The notes under the pieces were generated by a model. That model searched no databases. It worked only from the letters and a program-made list of their open reading frames with translations, and was not told the DNA's origin. A stretch of 64,000 nt of DNA from Gordius sp. MW1. Its lineage: Eukaryota; Nematomorpha; Gordioida; Gordea; Gordiidae. The translations under genes were made by a program, and so were the position numbers. Location of the stretch: the NCBI GenBank assembly GCA_964036665.1, contig OZ038530.1:14913001-14977000 (forward strand), read 5' to 3'. This document shows positions 21,192-31,691 of the stretch, piece after piece (the stretch's first letter is position 1; every line of letters starts with the position of its first letter).

Positions 21192-24100
21192 TAGAGATCT
21201 GCACGGGCCGGCCCGGCCCGCGGACGGGCCTAAAAGCCCGGCCCGCGGACGGGTACGGACGGGCTTTGTATCATAAAAAATTTAACGGGCCGGGCCCGGA
21301 CGGGCCTAAAAATTAATGGAACGGGCTCGGGCGGGCCTGAGATTTTTTTAACGGGCTTGAACGGGCCTGAAGTTTTATAAACGGGCTTAAACGAACCAGA
21401 GATTATATAAAAGGTCTTGGAGTTACAAAGGTACTTAAACATCAAACAATTAGAAAAAACAAAAAGCGAGCCAATAAATTGCATAACAATTAATATATTA
21501 TTTTTATTAAATATTTAGGATTAATTTTTTAACTTCTAAATTTTGTATATCCTGTAGCATTCATTCATTTTTCAAGCGCTAAATTTGACCTTTTTTTAAT
21601 TTGCTATTGATTTTTAAGACTATAACTTCATTCTTTTATAAGTAAGTTTAATTACACTTTTGTGATTAATTTTATCACAAATTACTATTATTATTAGTGC
21701 CATATAAATTCATAAATATTTTTGCTCTAATCTTTGAAATTAACTTTAATTACAAACTTAAATGTAACTTTTTGTTAGCTTTGTATTTTTTTGTTATTGA
21801 TTAAGTTTAATTCCTTTGCCTTAAAATTCTAGTGCTTAAATATTTGACAAATTATTCTTGTTATATTATTTTAAATTTTTCTTCATTAATTTTACAATAT
21901 TAACTAGATTTAGCTTGGTTGAAAAAGGTATTTTTTCTGGATATTTTTATTAAATATTTGGCTTTATATCGCTTTGCTTTACTAATCCATTTAATAATTG
22001 TATTTTTTGTTTTGAAACTAACAGTTTAATATTAAAAGGCTTAATCTATAATTAATATATGCAACATAATAAAAGTTATTGATTTGATACATCCTTACTT
22101 TTTTATTAAATTTTATTATAGTGTCAAATAATTTGTCCACAATCATATCTAATTATGAAAAAGGTGTATATAAAATAAATTTAAATCACAAGCTTAAAAG
22201 TAAAGTTTGGGAACAATTTGATCCTTTAATGGATGTTAATGGTGAATCAGTTAGTGCCTGCATATGCAAAAATTGCAAAAAAATACTTTCATATAAATCA
22301 GCAGATGGTACATCACATTTAAAACGCCACAAATGTACAACCCAAAGACAAAATAGCCTAACACTAAATCATTATATGAATAAAATAAACCCCTTAAAAG
22401 AAGAAAAAATTAAAAAATCAATCATAAATCAGGCTATAAAATTTTGCTCAAAAGATTTACGGCCATTCGAAACTTTAGCAGGAGAAGGTTTTCTTGGGTT
22501 TTGCCAGTTTTTGGTAGATAGTTTGTCAACTAAGGGGTTAATAAATGTGCGACAAATTATGCCTCATCCATCAACTATAAGCCGCCATGTGAAAGATGAG
22601 GCTGAAAGACTTCGACTTTCTATAATTCCAGATATAAAACATTACATTCAGAAAGGGCTTTGCGCGGCCACAACAGACATGTGGACATGTGATTATACAA
22701 AAATCAGTTTTCTCACATTAAGTATTCATTATATAAATGTTAGCCTGAGAAAAAAAATATTATTTACAACTGCTTTTAAGCATGAAAAAAAATCAGGGGA
22801 GAATATTAGAAATGAATTATTAAACAAATTAATGACTTTTGGCATTACCAATGAAGAAGCCCGTAAATTAATATTTGTCACTGATCAGGGTGCTAACATT
22901 GTCAATGCATTAGCAAATTATAGTAGATTAAATTGCGCAGCCCACCTTATAAATAATATGATAAAAATGGCCTTTAATGATTCTTTCTTAAATCAAGAAG
23001 CCACGGTTATTTATAAACTCATGAATGCCTCTAAAGAATTAGTCAGGCATTTCAAACAAAGTGGACTCAATAGCAAGCTGTCCCATACCTTGCATCAAGA
23101 TGTAATTGTAAGATGGAACTCAAAATTGACCCTTTTGAATTCTATTTATAAGGTCTATGACGAAGTTGAAGCTATCTTGGAACAACGAAATGAACTTTCA
23201 TATCTGGAATATATAGATAAAATGTTGTTGAAATCTTTAATAGACGTCTTGCAGCCGTTTAAAGAGGCTTCTTTTAGTTGGAGGCTGATCTAGAACCAAC
23301 CCTACCATATGTCTTCTTATGGAAAATTAAATTAATTAATGCGATGTCGGATTATGATTTATACGGCGGACAAGTCAACATAATAAAGAACCGTTTAAAA
23401 GAAGCTATTAAAGAAAAAATGGTAGTTCATCGGTATCACAAAATAGCTTCGGTCTTGCATCCGAAGTTTAGACAAATGAAGATGATACCTGAAGCAGAAA
23501 AACTAGACATATATCAAGATATAAGAAATATTATAGAGCAAGAAGGGTTTGTCTATATAAGAAAATCTTCTGTTTTACTGGGCTCAAAGACATCTCTCGC
23601 AAGTACTTACAATTTTTTATTTATATATAATATATAAAAATATATAAGGTAAGAGACCGAAAACAATTTTTTCTGAATGAGAAGATAATGATCATTATCC
23701 TGTGGCGGATGAGTTTAGTCAATATTTAGATGAAACTATTGAGGCTGATTTCGATCTGTTAAAATGGTGGAAAGCCAAAGAGGACAAGGATTATATTTAA
23801 AATTAATCTTATCCTTTAATAGATATCCTAAATTAGCACATTTAGCACATATGATATTATGTATACCGGCTACGAGTGCCACCAGCGAGCGAAATTTTTC
23901 TACGGCAGGAAGGCTTGTAGAAGAAAGGCGAACTCGCCTAAAACCAGACATTTTTGATGATTTATTATTTTTACATGATAATTATTGATATCTTTCTATG
24001 AATATGTCATAAAATTTAATAAAATTTTGTGAAATTTTTGATGAATTAGGCCGGACGCGGAGTTCGCTTAAAAAATATTTTAACGGGCTTGGACGGGCCT

Positions 24101-24266
24101 GAAAAATTTACGGACGGGCTCGGACGGGCCTAAAAAATTTACGGACGGGCTCGGACGGGCCTGAAGTGCTGAAAAAAAATTACGGGCGGGCCCGGACGGG
24201 CCTTGAAATTTTGAAAACGGGTACGGGCGGGCCGATCTTCTAAAAACGGCCCGTTGCAGATCTCTA
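21192..24266 (+). mobile_element. hAT transposon with complete ends, TSD ATTTAAAT
   Basis: The 3075-bp element begins TAGAGATCTGCACGGGCCG and ends CGGCCCGTTGCAGATCTCTA. Exact 8-bp copies of ATTTAAAT flank it (21184-21191 and 24267-24274), which is the hAT signature. Both subterminal regions are packed with GGACGGGC-type repeats, probable transposase binding sites. It carries a transposase gene that is frameshifted. It is inserted in sequence derived from or next to a minus-strand Helitron. Confidence 0.95.
22121..23988 (+). pseudogene. hAT transposase with N-terminal BED zinc finger, frameshifted
   Basis: The first block (22121-23293) starts right after a splice-acceptor-like TTTTATTATAG, so an upstream exon is likely. 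It holds a BED finger (CICKNCKK...HLKRHKC, residues about 47-72), the first acidic catalytic region (ATTDMWTCDY), a second (FVTDQGANI followed by CAAHLINNM) and RWNSKLTLL. A frameshift near 23271-23280 moves the frame to 23278-23637 (ELEADLEPTLP region). After further breaks near 23600-23760, the hATC dimerisation end is at about 23850-23985, with ATSATSERNFSTAGRL and RTRLKPD. The catalytic Glu is in the SERNFS motif. A working protein would move the element by cut-and-paste. At least two frame breaks make this copy inactive. Confidence 0.92.
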
Positions 24267-24274
24267 ATTTAAAT

Positions 24275-24780
24275 TCCCCCCCCCTCCCCGACCTACTACT
24301 TATAACGATAATTTAATTACTTAACTTGATTTTAACTTTTCCCCCTCATCTTGATATTTTAATTACCACCTTACCACAATTGAGGTCGAACTCGTAAAGA
24401 TCGAGAGCCTCAATTGGGGTTAACTTCTGTGGATATTTTAAAAATAATGGAAATAAAATAATAATAAAAAGTTTTCCTCGGCGTAAAAAATACCACTGTA
24501 AAAACACATATAAATTTCCCGTTTAAGAAAAAACAACACAAGAAAATTCACTGACAAAAAATTTACGTTCCAACAGATACTTCAGTGTTCCCATTTTTTA
24601 AGAAAAAGAATATTGTTCCCTCAAAACTTTTATACACAAAAAATACCCCTGTCCCCATCTTACAACCAAATATACTGTATTCGATTTACCTAAATACACT
24701 TACCGATCCTGTTGGTTAAAAATTCAATTTCAATAAAGAAATAAATTATTCGAGAATTAGATTATTCCCCACGTATAAAA
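24275..24780. other. AT-rich stretch beside the hAT element
   Basis: No gene recognised. The first part resembles the sequence left of the hAT element (CCTCGCCCTACTTCGAATAGCG on the left, CCTCCCCGACCTACTACTTATAACG on the right), so the target lay in or next to a short duplicated sequence. Confidence 0.4.
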
Positions 24781-25182
24781 TAGTATAAAAGAGCGCGCGT
24801 TATTTTTGTAATATGAAATTTCTGATGTTTTGCGGTTTTTAATTATTTATTTGTCAAAGATATATATAAAGTAAAAAGGATCACTAAGTTGAATAGAAAA
24901 TAGAGAAATATGTGACAAATGAATGGTAAAAAAACATTTAAAGCAATGATTAACAGTCTAAGGCAAAATAATAATTAAGATAAGCGTTGTGGTTAAAGTC
25001 CGCTAGATGGCGGTATAAACTACTAAAAAACATGGTTCCCGCTGTGGCAGGTTGATAAAAAGTATCTATAAACCATCTACAATGCTAAGGCAATAATCTG
25101 GCCAAATTTGGTGGCAATCGGTTGGGAACTCGAAAAGTTATTAGCGTTCAAAAAAATGGACTTAGATTTTTATATATATAGA
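24781..25182 (-). mobile_element. Helitron 5' portion, unit 1 (minus strand)
   Basis: Read on the minus strand, the 5' end at 25182 is TCTATATATATAAAAATC, preceded by A (25183). The segment is nearly identical over hundreds of bases to the 5' part of the Helitron ending at 28081, including the CCGCTAGATGGCGGTAT stretch. The rest of this unit lies to the left, probably interrupted by the hAT element. Confidence 0.75.
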
Positions 25183-25344
25183 TGATTTAAACAAACTTAA
25201 CTTGATAGTAAATAATTATCTTCGTACACCATAGACAATATGCTTCAGCTTTTTCCCCTTTTCTATAATATTTTGACCTAATTTGCCAATTTTATTCTAT
25301 TAGTATTTAAATAAATTCATAGTGGCTATTACTTTAGAAATTAA

Positions 25345-26407
25345 CCCGACAGGTACCAGACCCAGTTCGGCCGAAAAAATTTTTATGAAATTTTTTTCTG
25401 GGCTTTCTTACATGCTAAATAAAGCTAAACAATTGAAAAATTAAAAATGATTTAATTTGAGAAAAAAAGGGGTGTCACCTACAGGTTACACTGGGCAGCA
25501 CAAATATACTCACGTATAGAGAATTTATTAAATTTTACAATTATGTATGCAATAAAGATGAGTTTTTTTTATAAAATACATAAAAATGTATTAACTAACA
25601 AATCAATGAGTATAAAATATGTTAATTATTATAGAATATAGACCAACAATGTATGTGAAGGCCTACCTTACAATATACACATAAAATTCTAGTAGCTTTA
25701 TGACAGACGACACAGCGCCTCTGAGTACACGATTCCTTTTGATGTATGGTTATATTATTCTTAAAATTAGTTAATTTAGGGTTTAAAGTCCGTTTACGCG
25801 GTTGTCCGTATTTTTTAAATAATTTTGCACTATCTCTCTTTTGAAATTATATAATGTAATTTTTTCCCTATTGTTGCAATATAGATGCCACGCATTTTGA
25901 CATGCAGCATCCAGCCCAAATGCAAATATAGGAAAATACCATTTTCTGCCGCAAAATGATACTCTAGTTGCATCCATATTTTGGTCAAAGCGGTCGACAC
26001 CGCCCATAAAACAATTAGACATTTTGAACATATGAGGGTATTGAATTACAATTTTTTTTCTATTTTTTTTCGCTTTCGTGATTCTTCCAATAGAGGTGAT
26101 AGGCTTGACCCCATGACAATTTGACAACATTGTGACAATATTATTATCATTCCATCTACATCCCTTAAATTTGAAGTGTTTTTTTTATATAAACCCTCGT
26201 TCTTTCTTTTTCATTGATTTTACATCGATAATCGGGCATTTTATACGATTGACTTGCACCGTTTCTGTGCCGCCAATATTCATATTAGAAAGACATTTCA
26301 TTAAATTAGGGCTTGTAAAAAAATTATCGAAATAAACATAGTAAGGGCCGAATTCTGGAGGTTGTTCATTTACTAAGTCCAATATTACAGCTCCTCCTAA
26401 GCCTATT
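25345..26407 (-). mobile_element. piggyBac copy B, truncated
   Basis: The left terminus CCCGACAGGTACCAG follows TTAA at 25341-25344. Minus-strand transposase pieces are at 26421-26185 (VYFDNFFTSPN, with the second catalytic Asp) and 26130-25783 (GGVDRFDQNMD, with the third Asp, then FAFGLDAACQNAWHLYC). The element stops at 26407, where it joins a Helitron 3' end, so its right half is missing. It is very similar to copy C including the left flank, which indicates segmental duplication and not a separate insertion. Confidence 0.88.
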
Positions 26408-28081
26408 CTGTGCCCGGCCAAGCGTTGCTTTGGCTTAGTCCTTAATTAGCTAAATAATTAGTAGGAATTAATATAACATTTATGAAAAATTTAGGGTCAA
26501 TCGTTTATGATATAGAAAAATATAGGAAAAGGCATACTTATTCATAATTAAATAGATTTGTAATAGTTTAAAATACTTAAAAGGTGTTAATTTTATATAA
26601 TGAAAAGTGCGATGTTAACTATAATGGGCATAGTTGGGTAACAAAAATTTATAAGCCACTGCACTGGTGTATAAAAGTTAGTTATAATGTTAGACACTGT
26701 ATAGAAAATAGTTTAGTAGAGCGTTTATAGTAGTGTAATGTCATAGCCTAAAATCTATAGTATCAAAATTAAGAGATATTAAAAGATCTCCTTCAAATTT
26801 GGTTAAATGAAGGCTTTTATAATATTTGGTTGGATTGAGATATAATTAGAAATAATACAAAATTCCGCGAGTATAATGGAAACCAATAGGTTTGATGGTT
26901 CTTTGTAAATCTTTCGATTCGATTAAAACTTAGAGCGGTTTTTCATAAGCCATTGTGCATTCATCCCAAACGATAGGTTTGCACTTCTGTAATACTCTAC
27001 CCATTCCATATGTTCTGGAAATGTTGCACATTAGAGTTTCGCAGTAATAAGCGTTTAAAGGCAATTTTTATGCTGAATGAGCAGTTTTCTGCCGGATAAT
27101 TATGTGACAGCCCTTCCGGAAGACGCTAGAACCACGGCTATATTAATTTGGAAACGAATAGTTGCCAGAGCAATGTCAGTAGGAAAGTTTTACCAGTTCC
27201 ACCTCAAGCATCTAAGAAGAAGACTTCTTCTCTCCTTATCCTTTATTAACAGCAAGCAAAATCTTATTGTAAAAGGGGGCGAACACGTTTTAAGTTCAAT
27301 TAGGATGGGGGGGGGGGCAAAATAAATTTTCTTTTAATTTTTAAGGGTTGTATTGAATTTTGCCATTTAAGGGAGGGGGGCATAAACCCAAGGGCTAACT
27401 ACGTAGACTATTGCGTTCCGCAGTTGAATGGTTGCCACGCTACCACCATCCTCTGTTGATCTTATTTTTTTATAACGGATACCCATCACTGTCCGTAATC
27501 TAACTAATGTAGAGCAGACGTTCCTTCGTGCTCTCGAAGCATTATTCTGTATGAATAATCATATCACTGCATTTCAAGTTTGTCGGTTAACCATTGTCTG
27601 CTATCAACTTACCGTTAAAGTAATCTTTTTGTACTTTTAATACTAATAACCGAACTTGATAAAAATAGCAAAAAAGCACGAAATGTGGGAATGTTTGTAA
27701 AAGCGCGCGTTATTTTTATTTAAGAAAATGGTGATGTTTTAAGGTAAGAATATTTATTTGTTACAGCTTTGTATATTGTAGAAAAAACGGGCGTAGTTGT
27801 GTAAAAAAATGAGACACAAATGACAAAGTAATCGTGGAAAAAAATTTAAGGTAATTAGTAGCACCATAACGATAAATAAGTACAAAAAACGTAGTATAAA
27901 TAATCCGCTAGATGGCGGTATAGACTACCAAAAAACAGGGTTACGGCTGTCGCAAGTTGATAAAAAGTATCTATAAACCATCTACAATGCTAAGGCAATA
28001 ATCTGGCCAAATTTGGTGGCAATCGGTTGAGAACTTTAAAAGTTATTAGCGTTCAAAAAAAAAGATTTTTATATATATAGA
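26408..28081 (-). mobile_element. Helitron H3 (minus strand), helicase-bearing remnant
   Basis: On the minus strand it starts TCTATATATATAAAAATC at 28081 after A (28082) and ends with CGCTTGGCCGGGCACAG at 26408. The usual CTAG is missing; the sequence continues directly into piggyBac copy B. That suggests the junction arose by recombination or tandem duplication, not by insertion. It contains a decayed helicase at 27221-26930 and a G-run element-like stretch at about 27300-27400. Confidence 0.8.
26930..27221 (-). pseudogene. Helitron helicase remnant with Walker A and B motifs
   Basis: Minus-strand frames give FFLDA-stop-GGTGKTFLLTLL (Walker A), then after a frameshift INIAVVLASSGRA, then TAHSA and KLPLN. 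Next come MCNISRT and CKPIVWDECTMAYEKPL (Walker B, WDEC), ending in a TAA. The motif order is that of the Pif1-like helicase domain of Helitron RepHel proteins. A stop inside the Walker A loop and at least one frameshift show it is not functional. It is the more N-terminal complement of the helicase piece at 20390-20758. Confidence 0.88.
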
Positions 28082-28243
28082 TGATTTAAACAAACTTAAC
28101 TTGATAGTAAATAATTATCTTCGTACACCATAGACAATATGCTTCAGCTTTTTCCCCTTGTCTATAATATTTTGACCTAAATTGCCAATCTTATTCTATT
28201 AGTATTTAAATAAATTCATAGTGGCTATTACTTTAGAAATTAA

Positions 28244-30851
28244 CCCGACAGGTACCAGACCCAGTTCGGCCGAAAAAATTTTTATGAAATTTTTTTCTGG
28301 GCTTTCTTACATGCTAAATAAAGCTAAACAATTGAAAAATTAAAAATTATTTAATTTGAGAAAAAAAGGGGTGTCACCTACAGGTTACACTGGGCAGCAC
28401 AAATATACTCACGTATAGAGAATTTATTAAATTTTACAATTATGTATGCAATAAAGATGAGTTTTTTTTATAAAATACATAAAAATTAAAAATGTATTAA
28501 CTATCAAATCAATGAGTATAAAATATGTTAATTATTATGGAATATAGACCAACAATGTATGTGAAGGCCTACCTTACAATATACGTACACGATTCCTTTT
28601 GATGTATAGTTATATTATTCTTAAAATTAGTTAATTTAGGGTTTAAAGTCCGTTTACGCGGTTGTCCGTATTTTTTAAAATAATTTTGCACTTTCTCTCT
28701 TTTGTACATAATGAAATTTTTTCCCTATTGTTACAATATAGATGCCATGCATTTTGACATGCAGCATCCAGCCCAAATGCAAATATAGGAAAATACCATT
28801 TTCTGCCGCAAAATGATACTCTAGTTGCATCCATATTTTGGTCAAAGCGGTCGACACCGCCCATAAAACAATTAGACATTTTGGACATATGAGGGTATTG
28901 AATTACAATTTTTTTTCTATTTTTTTCGCTTTCGTGATTCTTCCAATAGAGGTGATAGGCTTGACCCCATGACAATTTGACAACATTGTGACAATATTAT
29001 TATCATTCCATCGACAGCCATTAAATTTGAAGTGTTTTTTTTATATAAACCCTCGTTCTTTCTTTTTCATTGATTTTACATCGATAATCGGGCATTTTAT
29101 ACGATTGACTTGCACCGTTCCTGTGCCGCCAATATTCATCTTAGAAAGACATTTCATTAAATTAGGGCTTGTACAAAAAATTATCGAAATAAACATTGTA
29201 AGGGCCGAATTCTGGAGGTTGTTCATTTACTAAGTCCAATATTACAGCTCCTCCTAAGCCTATTTCGTTTTGACGATGTATGGAATATTTAGCTCCTTGG
29301 TAAGCTTTAAATGTGACAAGGTAGCCACTTTTTGTTGACGCACACCACATTTTATACCCGAAACGAAAAGGCTTGCCTTTTATAAATTGTTTCGCATTGT
29401 GGTGCCCGAAATAAGGAACCATGCCCTCATCCATGGATGTGGGAGATGATCTACAATGTTTAAAGTTGCTTTTGAATTGTTCATCTAAAAGATCCAAATA
29501 CCCTCAAACTTTAAAAAAAGTGTCACCCTCTACCAATTTGCTGTTGTCGGCCAAATGTAAATATTTAGTTATTTCTTGGAAGCGATTTCTACGCATTCCA
29601 TTAGATACCATTTGGTTAAAACAGTCCGTTCTGAGCTCCCAAAACATTTTGATATTTTTAGGAGACAGGTAGCCCGTTAAATAAAGAATTGAGATATAGA
29701 CTTTAAATTCAATAACAGTTAAATTGAGGTTGCAGTTATGCTGAGAAGCATATAAATTACTCATATTCACCACATACAAAATAACATCATTTGAAAGCAA
29801 GTAATCTTCTGGATTTTCCAAGTCGATGGGTTCAAAAGCTAGATTTTCCTCAGCGTCACCACAGCCATGTGGCTTAAAGTCTTCATCATTAATCTTGGAT
29901 GTTTTCTGATTCACTATTATGTCTGACCACCTCTATGCAAGAATTAAGCATAGAACGGGGCAAATGTTGAAGGTCGAAATCCATTTCGTCTCCACTTTCC
30001 ACATCTGTGTCTCCTTCTTGCTCTGGGGGAAAAATTATAACTTCATCAATATCTAAATTGGGGCTGTCTAACTCCTCTATTATATCTATCAAAGATCTAA
30101 TTAAAAAAAAGAGATGAAAAAATATATTTAATTTCTTAAATAATAGACAAATCTACATTGGGGCTGTCTAACTCCTCTATTATATCTATCAAAGATCTAA
30201 TTAAAAAAAAGAGATGAAAAAATATATTTAATTTATTAAATAATAGACAAATTTTCAAAAAACTATAAATAAAGTGTTTATAGAATTAAAATGTAGCATT
30301 TAAGTATAAAAAAGGTAAAGATGGCTATTAAAATCTATATATAATACACTTTATCTCTAATTTGTTATAAAATTTTGCTTTGATTATACAAGGTTTTATA
30401 TAAAAATTTAATTAAAGAAATAATAAAAAGTAGCATCATTCATTTACATAAGCTTACGTATATGGACCTCTGCCCAGTGTAACCTACAGGTTACACCAAA
30501 CTTTGGACCAACATTATTCCCATTTTAATTAACCAAAAACCATTAAATATTAGATCAAAATAGTTGTGAAAGTGTCAAGATTTTAATGATATAAATTACA
30601 ATAAGATTACTTACGGTTGAGTCTCCATTTTTAGTGAATATATGAGAAGCAGTCGAAATTCCGAAATTATGGATTTTTGATAGCGTGTAATTAATAAAAT
30701 AAGGAAGAGGAAAGGGAATAAAACATATCAGCTGATTCGCCTAATTGTGCTCTTTCATATTCAATTTAAAAATTAATATTTTATCCAATAGTTTAAAAAT
30801 TATACGCGTTTAAAGTAGTGTCACCTACAGGTTACACTGGTACCTCTCGGG
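28244..30851 (-). mobile_element. piggyBac copy C, complete ends, TTAA-flanked
   Basis: The 2608-bp element lies between TTAA at 28240-28243 and 30852-30855. The termini are CCCGACAGGTACCAG on the left and CTGGTACCTCTCGGG on the right; GTGTAACCTGTAGGT-type motifs lie near both ends. A block of about 100 bp is duplicated in tandem near 30056-30247, around the 5' end of the transposase. The transposase is broken. Confidence 0.92.
28643..30092 (-). pseudogene. piggyBac transposase, frameshifted
   Basis: On the minus strand, an acidic N-terminal part (30092-29889, with IEELDSPNLDIDE and DVESGDEMDFD) is followed by 29914-29504, the helical part ending ITKYLHLADNSKL. 29497-29162 contains DEGMVPYFG (first catalytic Asp), KMWCASTKSGYLV and VYFDNF (second Asp). 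29226-29041 continues from the FTSPNLMK region, and 28975-28643 has GGVDRFDQNMD (third Asp) and FAFGLDAACQNAWHLYC. Four or more frame breaks separate the blocks, so no full-length enzyme can be made. The family performs precise TTAA-specific cut-and-paste. Confidence 0.9.
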
Positions 30852-30855
30852 TTAA

Positions 30856-31503
30856 ATAAGGAAATTTTTTAAAAAGTTTTTTATTTGGTAAAAAATATTT
30901 TAAAAAGTTAGATTTCCAATTTTAAATTTATTGGCTGAATAAATTATAGGGAGTGAAAATGAAAAATTTTATTTCAAACTTATCCTAGTTGTAAATTACG
31001 ATTATTAACAATTGCATTATGTATTTTTATGGTAAAATTCAAAAATTTTAAAGTAAATTTTTGAAAATTTTTTTATTTGAAAAATCGGGTCGGGTCTAAA
31101 TAATAAACCTTGCGTTCTCAATAGTTATTCCTCATATAGGTATTTTTATAAGAACAACAACTAAGGAATTATCTATTTAATCCTTGAGATTAAAGTAAAA
31201 AAATAATAGAGCGCCATCTAGTTTCAAATTGTAGTTAAAATGAATTTTTCTGAATTAAATCAATCTATTAAAAATATTGCAACAATGTATTTAATTATTA
31301 TAATATCAATGTTGACCAATAGAAAGAATAATGGTTGTTCTTGCAGCACATCAGAAGCCTATATATAAGGTTGGTAACAGGTTTTTAGTTTATAAATCTT
31401 TCCTTTGCTATAAAATTTAATATTATTTTTAAAACTATCGTAATGACTTAATGCCAAATGTTAAACATCACTCTTAAAATATTTTCCTGAACAAAACTGC
31501 GCT
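30856..31503. other. AT-rich intergenic stretch
   Basis: No gene seen. A GCGCCATCTAG motif lies at about 31211. This is the space between the piggyBac element and the 3' end of the PIG-O gene. Confidence 0.45.
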
Positions 31504-31509
31504 TTTATT
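31504..31509 (-). promoter_or_regulatory. Candidate poly(A) signal AATAAA for PIG-O
   Basis: AATAAA on the minus strand about 185 nt after the PIG-O stop codon. It is the first canonical hexamer I found downstream of the stop. In this AT-rich sequence a chance match is possible. Confidence 0.35.
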
Positions 31510-31691
31510 AAAATATAAATAACATGAGTGACAGTTATATATAAGTTAAGATTGATAAATGAGACCCTAGATATATAATAACTTCATTTTTAATTAGCTA
31601 AGTTAATATTTAAAGTAAACAAAAGTATCGCTTTATAAATTTCACATATTTGTCATATTTAAATGCCACTTACAATAACGAGATTCGAAGT

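Noticed and set aside
26132-29672. Plus-strand frames of 67-83 residues
   Set aside because: Opposite strand of piggyBac transposase remnants.
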